Origin: an uncultured bacterium
Lineage (GTDB): Bacteria > Vulcanimicrobiota > CADAWZ01
DNA length: 54,450 bases
Direction: 5' to 3'
Assembly (NCBI GenBank): GCA_902790465.1
Contig: CADASF010000020.1
Coordinates: 1-54,450 of the forward strand
The notes under the pieces are model-generated. The model was not told the DNA's origin. It did not search any database and saw nothing but the letters and a program-made list of their open reading frames with translations. The position numbers and the translations under genes are program-made. Of this stretch, positions 1 to 9,407 are shown in pieces (position 1 is the first letter of the stretch; every line of letters begins with the position of its first letter).

Positions 1-240
1 CAAGTTCTTCAGCCTTTGGCTCTGTAACAAGTTCTTCAGCTTTTGGCTCTGTAACAAGTTCTTCAGCTTTTGGCTCTGTAACAAGTTCTTCAGCTTTTGA
101 TTTTCTTTTTGACTTTTTAGATTTTTTCTTCGATTTTTCTTTAATTTTTTTTGTTTTTATTTTCTCAACAGGCTTTAATATCTTAACTTCTTCAATAGAT
201 TCTTCTTTCTTAGATTCTTCTTTCTCAATAACAAATTCAA

Positions 241-917
241 CCTGCTCAACTGGCGATTCAACAAATTCCACCTGTTCAACTGGTGATTCAACAAATTCCA
301 CCTGTTCAACTGGCGATTCAACAAATTCCACCTGCTCAACTGGCGATTCAACAAATTCCACCTGCTCAACTGGCGATTCAACAAATTCCACCTGTTCAAC
401 TGGTGATTCAACAAATTCCACCTGTTCAACTGGTGATCCAACAAATTCCACCTGTTCAACTGGTGATTCAACAAATTCCACTTGCTCAACTGGTGATCCA
501 ACAAATTCCACCTGTTCAACTGGTGATTCAACAAATTCCACCTGTTCAACTGGTGATTCAACAAATTCCACCTGTTCAACTGGTGATTCAACAAATTCCA
601 CCTGCTCAACTGGCGATTCAACAAATTCCACCTGCTCAACTGGTGATTCAACAAATTCCACCTGTTCAACTGGTGATTCAACAAATTCCACCTGCTCAAC
701 TGGTGATTCAACAAATTCCACCTGTTCAACTGGTGCTTCAACAAATTCCACCTGTTCAACTGGTGATTCAACAAATTCCACCTGCTCAACTGGTGATTCA
801 ACAAATTCCACCTGTTCAAATGGCGATTCAACAAATTCCACCTGTTCAACTGGTGATTCAACAAATTCCACCTGCTCAACTGGTGATTCAACAAATTCCA
901 CCTGCTCAACTGGCGAT
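241..917 (-). repeat. Tandem array of 30-bp units (22 full units plus a partial)
   Basis: Each 60 bases hold exactly two units, and the unit boundaries stay in register from 241 to 900. Read on the minus strand in the frame of the host gene, each unit encodes ten residues, EFVESPVEQV. Differences between units are few and mostly synonymous (gctcaactggc versus gttcaactggt), which points to recent homogenisation. Confidence 0.95.
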
Positions 918-1018
918 TCTAAAACTATATTTGATTTTCTTTTTGACTTTTTCGATTTTTTCTTCGATTTTTCTTTAGCTTTTTTGCTCTTAATATCCTC
1001 AACAGGTGATTCAACCTT
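916..1018 (-). repeat. Lys/Ser-rich box, copy A (near-identical to 1576-1678)
   Basis: About 103 bases starting at the ATTCTAAAACTATATTTG segment recur 660 bp further on with a single visible difference (caacaggtg versus caacatgtg). On the minus strand it encodes a basic segment of alternating Lys and Ser (KSKKKSKKSKRKS core). A more diverged third version is at about 100-180. The spacing suggests block duplication of the array. Confidence 0.85.
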
Positions 1019-2830
1019 GACTTCTTCAACAGATTCTTCAACCTTAGCTTCTTCAACTGGTTCTTCAATCTTGGCTTCTTCAACAGGTTCTTCAGCCTTG
1101 GCTTCTTCAACAGGTTCTTCAATCTTGACTTCTGCAACAGGTTCTTCAAGCTTAGCTTCTTCAACAGATTCTTCAATCTTGGCTTCTTCAACTGGTTCTT
1201 CAGCCTTGACTTCTTCAACTGGTTCTTCAGCCTTGACTTCTTCAACAGGTTCTTCAGCCTTGACTTCTGCAACAGGTTCTTCAACCTTGACTTCTTCAAC
1301 AGGTAATTCAGCCTTGGCTTCTGCAACAGGTAATTCAACCTTGGCTTCTGCAACAGGTAATTCAACCTTAGCTTCTTCAACAGGTTCTTCAGCCTTAGCT
1401 TCTTCAACAGGTTCTTCAGCCTTGGCTTCTTCAACAGGTTCTTCAATCTTGGCTTCTTCAACAGGTTCTTCAATCTTGGCTTCTTCAACAGGTTCTTCAA
1501 TCTTGGCTTCTTCAACAGGTTCTTCAGCCTTAGCTTCTTCAACAGGTTCTTCAGCCTTAGCTTCTGCAAGAAGTGATTCTAAAACTATATTTGATTTTCT
1601 TTTTGACTTTTTCGATTTTTTCTTCGATTTTTCTTTAGCTTTTTTGCTCTTAATATCCTCAACATGTGATTCAACCTTAGCTTCTTCAACATGTGATTCA
1701 ATCTTAGCTTCTTCAACAGATGATTCAGCCTTAACTTCCTCAACTAGTGATTCAACCTTAGCTTCCTCAACAGGTTCTTCAACCTTGACTTCTGCAACAG
1801 GTTCTTCAACCTTAGCTTCTTCAACAGGTTCTTCAATCTTAGCTTCTTCAACATGTGATTCAATCTTAGCTTCTTCAACATGTGATTCAATCTTAGCTTC
1901 TTCAACAGGTTCTTCAACCTTGACATCTTCAACAGGTTCTTCAACCTTGACATCTTCAACAGGTTCTTCAACCTTGACATCTTCAACAGGTAATTCAACC
2001 TTAGCTTCCTCAACAGGTTCCTCAACCTTAGCTTCCTCAACAGGTTCCTCAACCTTAGCTTCCTCAACAGGTTCCTCAACCTTAGCTTCTTCAACAGATG
2101 ATTCAACCTTGACTTCTTCAACAGGTTCTTCAACCTTGACTTCTGCAACAGGTAATTCAACCTTGACTTCTTCAACAGGTAATTCAATCTTGGCTTCTTC
2201 AACTAGTGATTCAACCTTAGCTTCTTCAACAGGTAATTCAATCTTAGCTTCTTCAACTGGTAATTCAATCTTAGCTTCTTCAACAGATTCTTCAACCTTA
2301 GCTTCTTCAACAGGTTCTTCAACCTTGACTTCTTCAACAGGTTCCTCAACCTTGACTTCTTCAACAGGTTCCTCAACCTTGACTTCTTCAACAGATGATT
2401 CAACCTTGACTTCTTCAACAGGTTCTTCAACCTTGACTTCTTCTCAACAGGTTCTTCAACCTTGACTTCTTCAACAGGTTCTTCAACCTTGGCTTCTTCA
2501 ACAGGTTCTTCAACCTTAGCTTCTTTAACAAATGATTCAGCCTTGACTTCTTCAACAGGTAATTCAATCTTAGCTTCTGCAACAGGTTCTTCAGCCTTGA
2601 CTTCTTCAACAGCTTCTTCAACCTTGGCTTCTTCAACAGGTGATTCAATCTTAGCTTCTTCAACAGGTGATTCAATCTTAGCTTCTTCAATCTTAGCTTC
2701 TTCAACAGGTGATTCAATCTTAGCTTTCAATCTTAGCTTCTTCAACAGGTGATTCAGCCTTGAGTTCTGCAACAGGTGATTCAGCCTTGACTTCTGCAAC
2801 AGATTCTTCTATCTTTGTCTCTTCAATAGG
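1011..2830 (-). repeat. Tandem array of degenerate 27-bp units with one Lys/Ser box inside
   Basis: Units of 27 bp encode nine residues of the form KIEEPVEEA, varying as KVEEPVEEV, KIELPVEEA or KAESPVEEA. The register is kept from 1011 to about 2446, shifts by 2 nt there, and shifts by 13 nt near 2730. The box at 1576-1672 interrupts the array and is a copy of the one at 916-1012. Confidence 0.9.
1576..1678 (-). repeat. Lys/Ser-rich box, copy B
   Basis: Second copy of the basic box described at 916-1018. It separates two arrays of 9-residue units and stays in the coding frame. Confidence 0.85.
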
Positions 2831-3511
2831 TTCTAATTTCAACAAAGAACCAACAAGCAAATCTGTTCTAACTTTTCCATTTTCAATAGAAAGAGTAATC
2901 TTTTTTCCAGTAATAAAATTACTTTTTAATGGAGAATTCAAACTTTTATCAAGAAAAGAAAAACCATCTTTATCACTTTTAATTTCTTTCCTCTTTTTTA
3001 TTTCCTCATCAAGAGCAAGTTTTAATAAATCACCCTGAATTTTACGTTTTCTTTCTGCATTCTCGTTATTTTTAAGGATTTGTTTTTGTTTTAATTCATA
3101 TAACCTTAATTCATTTGCTCTTTTTATTTTCTTATTTTCATCTTCTATTCGTTTCTTTTCTTCTGTTTCTTTTATGACAAGTTCCAGTCTCTTAAAAGAT
3201 TCATGATCGATATCATCTTTTTTTCTCGACTCAACTAAATCTTCTTTACTATTCTTTTCAATTTCATCTGATGTTTCTTCATCAGTCTTTAAATTGTTTT
3301 CTGAATCATCAATTTCTTCAGCTAATTTATCTAAAGGTTTTGATTCTAAATTAGAATCTTCTACAGATTCAATTTCTTTATTATCTAATTCAGAATTGGA
3401 AGAAATATCATCATCAATTTTCTTCTTATTCTGATTACTAAACAAATTAATAATACCTGTAAAAATATTTTTCTTCTTATTTTTTTTATCACTTTTATCA
3501 TTATTAGACAT
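2720..3511 (-). CDS. N-terminal part of a giant repeat-rich charged protein (ORF ends at an indel)
   Basis: Not recognised as a known family. This is the uninterrupted 263-residue N-terminal ORF. It starts Lys/Asn-rich (MSNNDKSDKK), continues with an acidic stretch and a highly charged region likely to form a coiled coil (about residues 95-180), and then enters Pro/Val/Glu repeats. No signal peptide or membrane segment is visible. I chose the ATG at 3511 because GAGGG lies about 10 nt upstream; an in-frame ATG at 3529 lacks a ribosome site. A sigma70-like promoter precedes it at 3546-3574. The frame ends at a TAA created by a 13-bp tandem duplication near 2720-2745. The same repeat protein continues in another frame below that point, so this is probably only the first part of a gene of about 1170 or more codons. 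Confidence 0.6.
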   Translation of the reverse strand: MSNNDKSDKKNKKKNIFTGIINLFSNQNKKKIDDDISSNSELDNKEIESVEDSNLESKPLDKLAEEIDDSENNLKTDEETSDEIEKNSKEDLVESRKKDDIDHESFKRLELVIKETEEKKRIEDENKKIKRANELRLYELKQKQILKNNENAERKRKIQGDLLKLALDEEIKKRKEIKSDKDGFSFLDKSLNSPLKSNFITGKKITLSIENGKVRTDLLVGSLLKLEPIEETKIEESVAEVKAESPVAELKAESPVEEAKIES

Positions 3512-3545
3512 GGGTAATTTTTCCCTCATTCACATAATAAATAAT

Positions 3546-3574
3546 ATTATAGCAAATAATAAAAAATTTAACAA
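3546..3574 (-). promoter_or_regulatory. Sigma70-type promoter of the repeat-rich gene
   Basis: On the minus strand, TTGTTA (3574-3569) and TATAAT (3551-3546) are separated by 17 nt. The -10 box lies about 35 nt upstream of the ATG at 3511. Confidence 0.6.
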
Positions 3575-3679
3575 TAGAAAATAATTAAAGGAAATAAAAT
3601 AGTTTAAAAGAATTTTTTTTACAGCAATTAAATAGGTAGTTTATCAACAAAACCTAATTAGAAAGGAGAAATTATTGAC

Positions 3680-4609
3680 ATGAACCCTACAGCACTCATA
3701 TATTCATCTCACAATCGCTGTGAATATATTCACAGGACTTGGATAGTAGAGCGGGCTCTCCAAAGCATAGACAATAAAACAATTTTTCACATACCATTTT
3801 CACAGCCTTCACTTCATGAACAAGAATATGATTTCAACAATTTTAAATGGTATTATGACAGATTCACCCAATGGGGATTAAGTTACTCTGTATTCTATTG
3901 GACAGATAGTCTAAAAAAAGAAGACATTGACCTATTTTTCCACAATCTATGGCACAGTCAAGTTGTCGTACTTGGTGGTGGAATGTCTATACTTGGTATG
4001 GCAAGATTTAAAAGAATAGGCGAAATATACTGCGGTGATAGCGATCTATTCAGAAAGATAATACAAGAAAGACAAAAAAGAGGATTATTAACTGTTGGAT
4101 TTTCAGCAGGAGCTGACCAACTATGTGAATATCTCTGTGAGACATGTACAGGAAGATTGAGAGACCCAAGAGGCTTGGGAATAGCAAGAAATATAACTTG
4201 TACTCTTCATCATGAAATGGGAAGAATTGGAGAAGTATATGAATTGGCTCATGCCCTCCCACAATGTATGATTTTTGGACTTCCAAATGATTCAGGAATA
4301 GCAGTAGCCCAAGAAACTCTATGGTCTGGTAACACATTCCAAGCAATAGACTTTATAACAGATAACTCATGGGATATTCCAGAAGACCAATATCATATAA
4401 AAACAAGAATGGGAACAAAGATAGACCACATATACAATGATGGAAGACACTGGGCTTTTAATGGTGGAGATAGGCTTTTAAGAGCAATTTCTCCTGATGG
4501 ACACTGGCAAAATGCAGTTATAATAACAAACAGAGGAAATATGATAGACTATTGGAGTCAAAATCAATCACAATATACATCAGAGCGTGATTTTATAGAC
4601 CATAACTAA
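3680..4609 (+). CDS. Peptidase S51 family protein (cyanophycinase / dipeptidase E type)
   Basis: A 309-residue cytoplasmic protein with the hallmarks of family S51 serine peptidases. A glycine-rich turn (VVVLGGGMS, about residues 96-103) leads to the nucleophile motif GFSAGAD with Ser142, then a His-containing segment (TLHHEMGR) and LPNDSGIAV. Members cleave cyanophycin to beta-Asp-Arg dipeptides, or Asp-X dipeptides. The length fits the cyanophycinase side better than dipeptidase E (about 230 residues), but no cyanophycin synthetase is in the window, so the substrate is open. The start is supported by AGAAAGGAG about 10 nt upstream. The gene is monocistronic and ends at a bidirectional hairpin terminator. 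Confidence 0.75.
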   Translation: MNPTALIYSSHNRCEYIHRTWIVERALQSIDNKTIFHIPFSQPSLHEQEYDFNNFKWYYDRFTQWGLSYSVFYWTDSLKKEDIDLFFHNLWHSQVVVLGGGMSILGMARFKRIGEIYCGDSDLFRKIIQERQKRGLLTVGFSAGADQLCEYLCETCTGRLRDPRGLGIARNITCTLHHEMGRIGEVYELAHALPQCMIFGLPNDSGIAVAQETLWSGNTFQAIDFITDNSWDIPEDQYHIKTRMGTKIDHIYNDGRHWAFNGGDRLLRAISPDGHWQNAVIITNRGNMIDYWSQNQSQYTSERDFIDHN

Positions 4610-4613
4610 GTAA

Positions 4614-4654
4614 TAAAAAAACAGAGATGTAAAATTTTACATCTCTGTTTTTTT
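4614..4654. terminator. Bidirectional rho-independent terminator
   Basis: AACAGAGATGTAAAA pairs with TTTTACATCTCTGTT, with an A-run before and a T-run after. It lies between convergent genes ending at 4609 and 4669. Confidence 0.9.
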
Positions 4655-4668
4655 ATTACTTATTCAAG

Positions 4669-5127
4669 TTATTTTTTCAATTTCTTAAAATTGACATTTC
4701 TTGTACAATACCAACCAACAACTCCACCAACTATCAACAAAAACATTATTATTGTTATCAAGTTGGTAGTCTTACGAGCCTTTAATCTTTTTTCTCTTTC
4801 AATTTGATCATTGTCAACTGTAGGCTCAGGAGTTGGTGTTTCAGAAGGTCTTACAAAATCGCCTGAACCTGAATCAGAAGCCCCTCCATTATTATTGTTA
4901 TTCTCTTCATGAACAAATGTAGGTTCAGGAGTTGGTTCAGTAAATTCTTCCCTTTGTTCTTGTTCCTCTCTTTGACGAGCCTTTCTCTGAGCTCTTGTCA
5001 TTGGAGGTTTTCCTCCCATATCTTTTAATTGTTCAGGTCTTATAGCAGTAAATGCCTCTGCTGTCAATGTCATAATAAACATAAAAATTAACAACAATGA
5101 AAAATATTTTCCTACTTTAGAAAACAT
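4669..5127 (-). CDS. Small exported membrane protein with Pro/Thr-rich middle
   Basis: Not recognised. From the chosen ATG (5127, with GAGAGG about 10 nt upstream) the protein has 152 residues. An upstream in-frame ATG at 5193 lies inside the terminator of the preceding pilus cluster and has no ribosome site. Residues 5-25 form a signal peptide with a plausible AEA cleavage site. A basic/acidic low-complexity stretch (RAQRKARQREEQEQREE) and PTPEPT, Asn and Gly/Ser runs follow. A C-terminal transmembrane helix (about residues 122-140) ends in a short basic tail. The layout suggests a protein anchored in the inner membrane with an extended periplasmic linker. It follows the pilus-like cluster on the same strand but after a terminator. 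Confidence 0.65.
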   Translation of the reverse strand: MFSKVGKYFSLLLIFMFIMTLTAEAFTAIRPEQLKDMGGKPPMTRAQRKARQREEQEQREEFTEPTPEPTFVHEENNNNNGGASDSGSGDFVRPSETPTPEPTVDNDQIEREKRLKARKTTNLITIIMFLLIVGGVVGWYCTRNVNFKKLKK

Positions 5128-5191
5128 AAAAACAAAACCTCTCAAATAGCTTTTTATTTTATATTTTAATCCAAAAAACAAATAATCCTTC

Positions 5192-5228
5192 AAAAAAAAA
5201 GCCGAGAATACAAATTCTCGACTTTTTT
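5192..5228 (-). terminator. Terminator of the pilus-like cluster
   Basis: GCCGAGAAT and ATTCTCG(A)C arms with a short loop are flanked by A and T runs. It lies 18 nt after the stop of the 988-residue protein, in minus-strand sense, and also just in front of the small membrane protein. Confidence 0.85.
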
Positions 5229-5245
5229 ACTAAATTTAACTTAAA

Positions 5246-8212
5246 CTAATTATTTCCATTAAATGAGCCTTTGTCAACATAAGATATGATATTCCATTTT
5301 ATAATAGAATTATAAGAATTAAAATTTTGATTTGTCATTGAAAACCAAGGTGGACAATTGTCAAGTGTATTACTATCAAAAGTTATAAACTGGTTTACAT
5401 ATCCAAGTTGATTTAGACGAACATCAGTACCAGGCTCACCTGCATCTGCATTTATATCACCAAATCTTGAAATAATCATACCATTAAAATCAAGAGCTCC
5501 ATTTGTATATATTTGTCTATTACTTAACGGTACTCCATCTGGTCTTATGGCTCCCATATATGTATCAGACCATATAGATTTTTTAGCAGGATCTGACATA
5601 TATGTATATTTGTAGAAGAAAAATCTTCCACCATTGTTTTTACCATCATCAGCAATCAATGCTGCATTCTTATCCCACTTAGTGCCACTAGAATTCTTAG
5701 AATCTGTCAATTTTGCAGCCAAATTTTCATCAACAATCATTCCATAATTTGTCTTACAATCCTGAAATGAAGCTGGTGTTGCTGCAGTAGGATTACTTGC
5801 TGTACCTGTATAATCACCAGGTGCTCCCTTTGTGTAATTAGTATCCACATAAGACTTGCCCTTAGTGCCATTTCTATTTATATCATTTGTATAATTCAAA
5901 TTTTTACTTATATTGTTGAAATCAAAACACATATTGTGAGTTTCTGATGCAACAGTAGCTTTTACAGTAAGAACATTAGCAACATTAGAATTATAAGTAT
6001 CTTCTTTACCAGGTACATTTCGATTGGTTGTATTACTATAATGTGTAGGTTTTTCTGATTGAGATATAGCATCTTGTGGCTTATGAGACATGTCATTTAA
6101 CATAACTCTATTTTTAGCAATAAGACCAATAGCTGGATTTGTTCCCTCTGCATTTTTTAAATCACCTACAATAGTTATGTTTCCACTTGGCTGTTGGTCT
6201 TCACCATAAGTAGGAAATCTAAAATCAGCATTAGAAGCAAAACTATTTTTCTCTCCAGAAATAAGTGTCTTTGCTGTTGCATTGCTTGTTACACTATTTA
6301 AACTCCAAATACCAGTAGAATTATTATACTTTGCATCAGGATACTTATATTTATTTCCATCCATAACATTTGGAGATGTCAATCTATCATCAAATTTACC
6401 TGAAGTACTTTTATTTGCAATTGCCTGAGCATTTGCCTTCTCAATATCAGGATTTACATCAGAAACAATAGATATTGATTTAGAAGCAGTTCCACTAACC
6501 TGAACATTTGCTCCACCAACATAAATCATTCCTTCTACACCCTTTGTTTTAAGATCACTATAACTACAAGAACCTATATCTGCATAACTCTCAGACCACC
6601 CAGAAGGTTTAGAGGAATCTGCAACATATCTAACACGTTGAATAGTATAATAATCATCACCATTTTTCTGACTTATAGTAATTCTAACTGTTGGTGCTTC
6701 AATTGTATCATTTGCATACATAGGGTCAGGTTGATAATCATTTATTGTAAAGTTAAAACATCCTTTTGTCTTTCCTGCTCCTACTGTCATATTTCTATAA
6801 AGTCCACTTTTTCCACTTGTATCTTTTGCTGAAAGCAAAGGTTTATCTCCAAAATTCCATATACTATCAATGTTTGTAGATTCTAATCCAGATTCAAATT
6901 TGGAATTATTGCCTGAAGCAATTTCATTAATCCAACCACTATCATTCGAATTTACAACTTTAGTTCCATCAGATAAATTATAATAAACAGCTTTTTGATT
7001 GACACTTGCAGCTTTATTTATTTCTGCTAAATATCTTGTTTTATTACTATCAGTCGAAGTTTTGTATTTATAAGTATTAAGACCTGATTTATTAAACTTT
7101 TTATTTAAAGTTGAAAATTTCAATATACCAGCAGTATCAGCCTCTTCATATCCAGCTTGAAATTTACCACTAGAATTATATACAGACTTTAAATAATCAG
7201 TTAAACCACTATCTTTTGTTGTTCTTGGATTACCGTTTGAATTTGAATGGTAATTACTTTTAGAAAAACCATTATTATTAAATGTCGCAGTTTTTTGAGG
7301 AGCTCCCCAACGTTCATTAGAAGAAGTTGATGCACCATCAACTCTTATACCACCATCAAAAACAGTATTTTCATCGAGAAAAGCAGCATCTGCAGTCAAA
7401 TCCTCCCAATTTGGATATCCAAAATCAGGAACATCAGCATGACCACTATTTGGATAATCTGCTGCAACTACATTTTGATATGCATTACCTGGATAAGCAT
7501 TTGATACTCTCATTTTCAAAGTTCTTGAAGCAATGATATTTGGAAGCAAATCTACAAAATTAGTAGCATCCCCAATATTTCCATTTGATGGCATATTTTC
7601 TCTAATAATAGAAGTTACACCAATTACATAATTTACATTTCCTTTGTGAATCCCTGTTGTAGATATATTTTCTGGTACAACTGCTACAATCAAATTTGCT
7701 ATTTTATCTTCATTTCCATATCTAACATTAAAATTATTTGTTGAATATACATTTCCTATTGTAGGAATAAGATTATTAGGATTATTAACTAAAAAATTAT
7801 TTCCCAAAGTAGGAGCAAATAAATTCACATTAGTTCTACTTGTTAATAAAAGCCCATTAGTTGATGGTGTAGTACCCTCAGTTCCTGTCGCAGTATTAGA
7901 AACAATACTAGTTACCCCACTAGTTGTATTTGAACGTATATTTAATCGAATACTATTATTGAATCTATTACAGCTATATGAATTATTCCATGTCCAATTA
8001 CTATGATTTCCCATTGCATTTAAAACAGCATCAAGCCCCATCTGAGCTACAGAAAGTGCAACAGCTTCTTTAGAATAAGCTCTTGCAGCTTTGGCAGAAC
8101 TCGCTGTCATACCAATATAGGAAGAAGCAATAGCGACAGCAAGAACTGAAACCATAAGCGTAAATATAAGAGCCATACCAAGTTTTTTACGCTTAATAAA
8201 TCGTTTCTTCAT
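5246..8212 (-). CDS. PilX-like pilus-associated protein, 988 residues
   Basis: The N-terminus is a basic patch followed by one hydrophobic helix and an Ala/Ser-rich amphipathic stretch (about residues 11-60: KKLGMALIFTLMVSVLAVAI). This is the arrangement of PilX/GspK-type minor pilins, without a clear Glu5 prepilin site. The remaining 900 residues are Asn/Ser/Thr/Gly-rich and read like an extracellular beta-rich domain, including a GNITIVGDLK segment. AGGAGG lies 6 nt before the ATG. It is the last gene of the gspF cluster but has its own candidate promoter (8244-8272) behind a hairpin. Compared with ordinary PilX (about 200 residues) it is very large, so it may be a surface-exposed tip or adhesin-like subunit; that role is inferred. 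Confidence 0.6.
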   Translation of the reverse strand: MKKRFIKRKKLGMALIFTLMVSVLAVAIASSYIGMTASSAKAARAYSKEAVALSVAQMGLDAVLNAMGNHSNWTWNNSYSCNRFNNSIRLNIRSNTTSGVTSIVSNTATGTEGTTPSTNGLLLTSRTNVNLFAPTLGNNFLVNNPNNLIPTIGNVYSTNNFNVRYGNEDKIANLIVAVVPENISTTGIHKGNVNYVIGVTSIIRENMPSNGNIGDATNFVDLLPNIIASRTLKMRVSNAYPGNAYQNVVAADYPNSGHADVPDFGYPNWEDLTADAAFLDENTVFDGGIRVDGASTSSNERWGAPQKTATFNNNGFSKSNYHSNSNGNPRTTKDSGLTDYLKSVYNSSGKFQAGYEEADTAGILKFSTLNKKFNKSGLNTYKYKTSTDSNKTRYLAEINKAASVNQKAVYYNLSDGTKVVNSNDSGWINEIASGNNSKFESGLESTNIDSIWNFGDKPLLSAKDTSGKSGLYRNMTVGAGKTKGCFNFTINDYQPDPMYANDTIEAPTVRITISQKNGDDYYTIQRVRYVADSSKPSGWSESYADIGSCSYSDLKTKGVEGMIYVGGANVQVSGTASKSISIVSDVNPDIEKANAQAIANKSTSGKFDDRLTSPNVMDGNKYKYPDAKYNNSTGIWSLNSVTSNATAKTLISGEKNSFASNADFRFPTYGEDQQPSGNITIVGDLKNAEGTNPAIGLIAKNRVMLNDMSHKPQDAISQSEKPTHYSNTTNRNVPGKEDTYNSNVANVLTVKATVASETHNMCFDFNNISKNLNYTNDINRNGTKGKSYVDTNYTKGAPGDYTGTASNPTAATPASFQDCKTNYGMIVDENLAAKLTDSKNSSGTKWDKNAALIADDGKNNGGRFFFYKYTYMSDPAKKSIWSDTYMGAIRPDGVPLSNRQIYTNGALDFNGMIISRFGDINADAGEPGTDVRLNQLGYVNQFITFDSNTLDNCPPWFSMTNQNFNSYNSIIKWNIISYVDKGSFNGNN

Positions 8213-8243
8213 AAACTACCTCCTAAAAAAAATATTTTATACA

Positions 8244-8272
8244 ATTATAACAAAAAAAATTATTTTTTTCAA
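8244..8272 (-). promoter_or_regulatory. Sigma70-type promoter before the PilX-like gene
   Basis: On the minus strand, TTGAAA (8272-8267) and TATAAT (8249-8244) are separated by 17 nt, 32 nt from the ATG at 8212. A related arrangement with a degraded -10 occurs before gspF. Confidence 0.6.
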
Positions 8273-8287
8273 ATATTTATAATATTA

Positions 8288-8326
8288 TTTCAAGCTCCAA
8301 AACAAATTTATTTTGGAGCTTGAAAA
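8288..8326 (-). terminator. Hairpin between the two prepilin-type genes (repeat-family copy 1)
   Basis: TTTCAAGCTCCAAAA pairs with TTTTGGAGCTTGAAA over a CAAATTTA loop, 28 nt after the stop at 8354. The 18-bp flank at 8277-8294 is identical to one at 11443-11460, where a second hairpin with the same loop but a different stem is found. Confidence 0.6.
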
Positions 8327-8353
8327 TTAAATTTAAATTTTGAAAAATAATTG

Positions 8354-9394
8354 TTATTTAAGACTTGATGTTCTAACAGTTACAATAGAATTCAATTCAC
8401 AATACCTATAATTCTTTCTGCGAGACTTATCTGGATGATTATTAGCTTTAAGGTCTTTTGTAAATAATTTAAAAAAGTTACCTTGTATTTTCAAAATATT
8501 TTCATTTTGATTTGAGCTATTTTTACCATGTCCAGTAGAAGTTACAGAATATAATGTATCAAATTTTTTAACAGTTTGGAAAACAATAACTTTAACATTA
8601 TATTGATTTGCTGCTAATACTCTTGGACTAGATGTATCATCAAATGCTCTCGATGTATATAATAATATACAATCACCTGTATTAGGTAAAGAACAAACTG
8701 TTGTAGATGTATAAGGTAATTTATTTCCAAAATCAGTATCAACAAAACCGATTTTAAATCTATCAGTAGACCAACCACCACTTTGAGCTTCACAAGTTAA
8801 TCCAAGCCAAGTACCAACTTTTCCAACAGCTCCTATTGATGTAAAACCATTATTATCCCAAACCCAAGTTCTTCTTTCAAGACTGCAAGTATTACCAGTT
8901 GTATTTAATTTTACAAAATATTCAACAAGTTCAGTGATAAGATTTCTTGTTGTACCAACAGTTTCATATCGTTGTGAATAAAATAAAATCTTATTATTCT
9001 CTCCCACATGGTCATCTTCATATTTAGTATTTCCTATATCCAACAATCCAAGACCAGCTTTATTATCTGTAGTTGTAAGACTTTCAGTATCAGCAGATGA
9101 AAAGTGAGATGATGTAGGAAAAATAACAGATGAAGGATATTGATAACCATTAGATCCATTACTGTAATTAGCTAAATTAAGTTTTGAATTTATAACAGAA
9201 GATGATTTCAAATCAGCAGTTATAGCAGACATGATATTTTTAGCATTATCATTTGCATTCTGTTGTGTTTTTTGTCTCACTGTTGAATCCAAAGCATTTT
9301 TCAAAACACTATAAACAGCTATGCTTAAACTTGCAAATAGAACACAAGCAATCAACAATTCCATAAGAGTAAAACCAAATCTCGATTTTCTCAT
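8354..9394 (-). CDS. Type IV pilin-like prepilin (PilW/GspJ-like)
   Basis: A 346-residue protein with a textbook class III prepilin N-terminus: a short basic leader (MRKSRF), then G-FTLMELLIA, in which cleavage after Gly leaves an N-terminal Phe and Glu5, followed by a hydrophobic helix to about residue 30. The C-terminal part is a Ser/Thr/Asn-rich globular domain with several Cys. By length and gene order it resembles the minor pseudopilins PilW or GspJ. AAGGAG lies 9 nt before the ATG. It starts 13 nt after the preceding prepilin gene, so the two are co-transcribed. Confidence 0.8.
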   Translation of the reverse strand: MRKSRFGFTLMELLIACVLFASLSIAVYSVLKNALDSTVRQKTQQNANDNAKNIMSAITADLKSSSVINSKLNLANYSNGSNGYQYPSSVIFPTSSHFSSADTESLTTTDNKAGLGLLDIGNTKYEDDHVGENNKILFYSQRYETVGTTRNLITELVEYFVKLNTTGNTCSLERRTWVWDNNGFTSIGAVGKVGTWLGLTCEAQSGGWSTDRFKIGFVDTDFGNKLPYTSTTVCSLPNTGDCILLYTSRAFDDTSSPRVLAANQYNVKVIVFQTVKKFDTLYSVTSTGHGKNSSNQNENILKIQGNFFKLFTKDLKANNHPDKSRRKNYRYCELNSIVTVRTSSLK

Positions 9395-9407
9395 TTTTTT
9401 TTACTCC

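Larger units (their letters stand above)
1..2719 (-). pseudogene. Continuation of the repeat-rich gene beyond two frame-changing indels; runs off the left edge
   Basis: The reading frame that gives the Pro/Val/Glu repeats continues without a stop from the 13-bp duplication (2720-2745) to base 1, changing frame once at about 2447. There an extra CT interrupts the repeat. The two indels sum to 15 nt, so below 2447 the frame is the same as that of the start codon at 3511. Blocks in reading order are: 9-residue units of the type KIEEPVEEA, a Lys/Ser box (1576-1672), more 9-residue units, a second Lys/Ser box (918-1000), 22 ten-residue units of the type EFVESPVEQV (241-917), a third Lys/Ser box (about 100-165), and KAEELVTEP units up to the edge. 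It could be a pseudogene, a slippage-switched gene, or an intact gene with assembly errors. Confidence 0.55.

Noticed and set aside
241-917. CRISPR array
   Set aside because: Units of 30 bp follow each other directly, with no unique spacers, and are in a coding frame. No cas genes are near.
175-978. Other long frames over the 30-bp array (WNLLNHQLNR type on minus, IQQIPPVQLV type on plus)
   Set aside because: Shadows of the array. Only the EFVESPVEQV frame connects in register to the Lys/Ser boxes and onward to the gene start.
984-2465. Plus-strand 493-codon frame of Ser/Thr/Gly repeats
   Set aside because: It is antisense to the Pro/Val/Glu repeat gene. A 27-bp repeat without stops opens several frames at once. 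The minus frame has a promoter, a ribosome site and a non-repetitive N-terminus, and this one has none.
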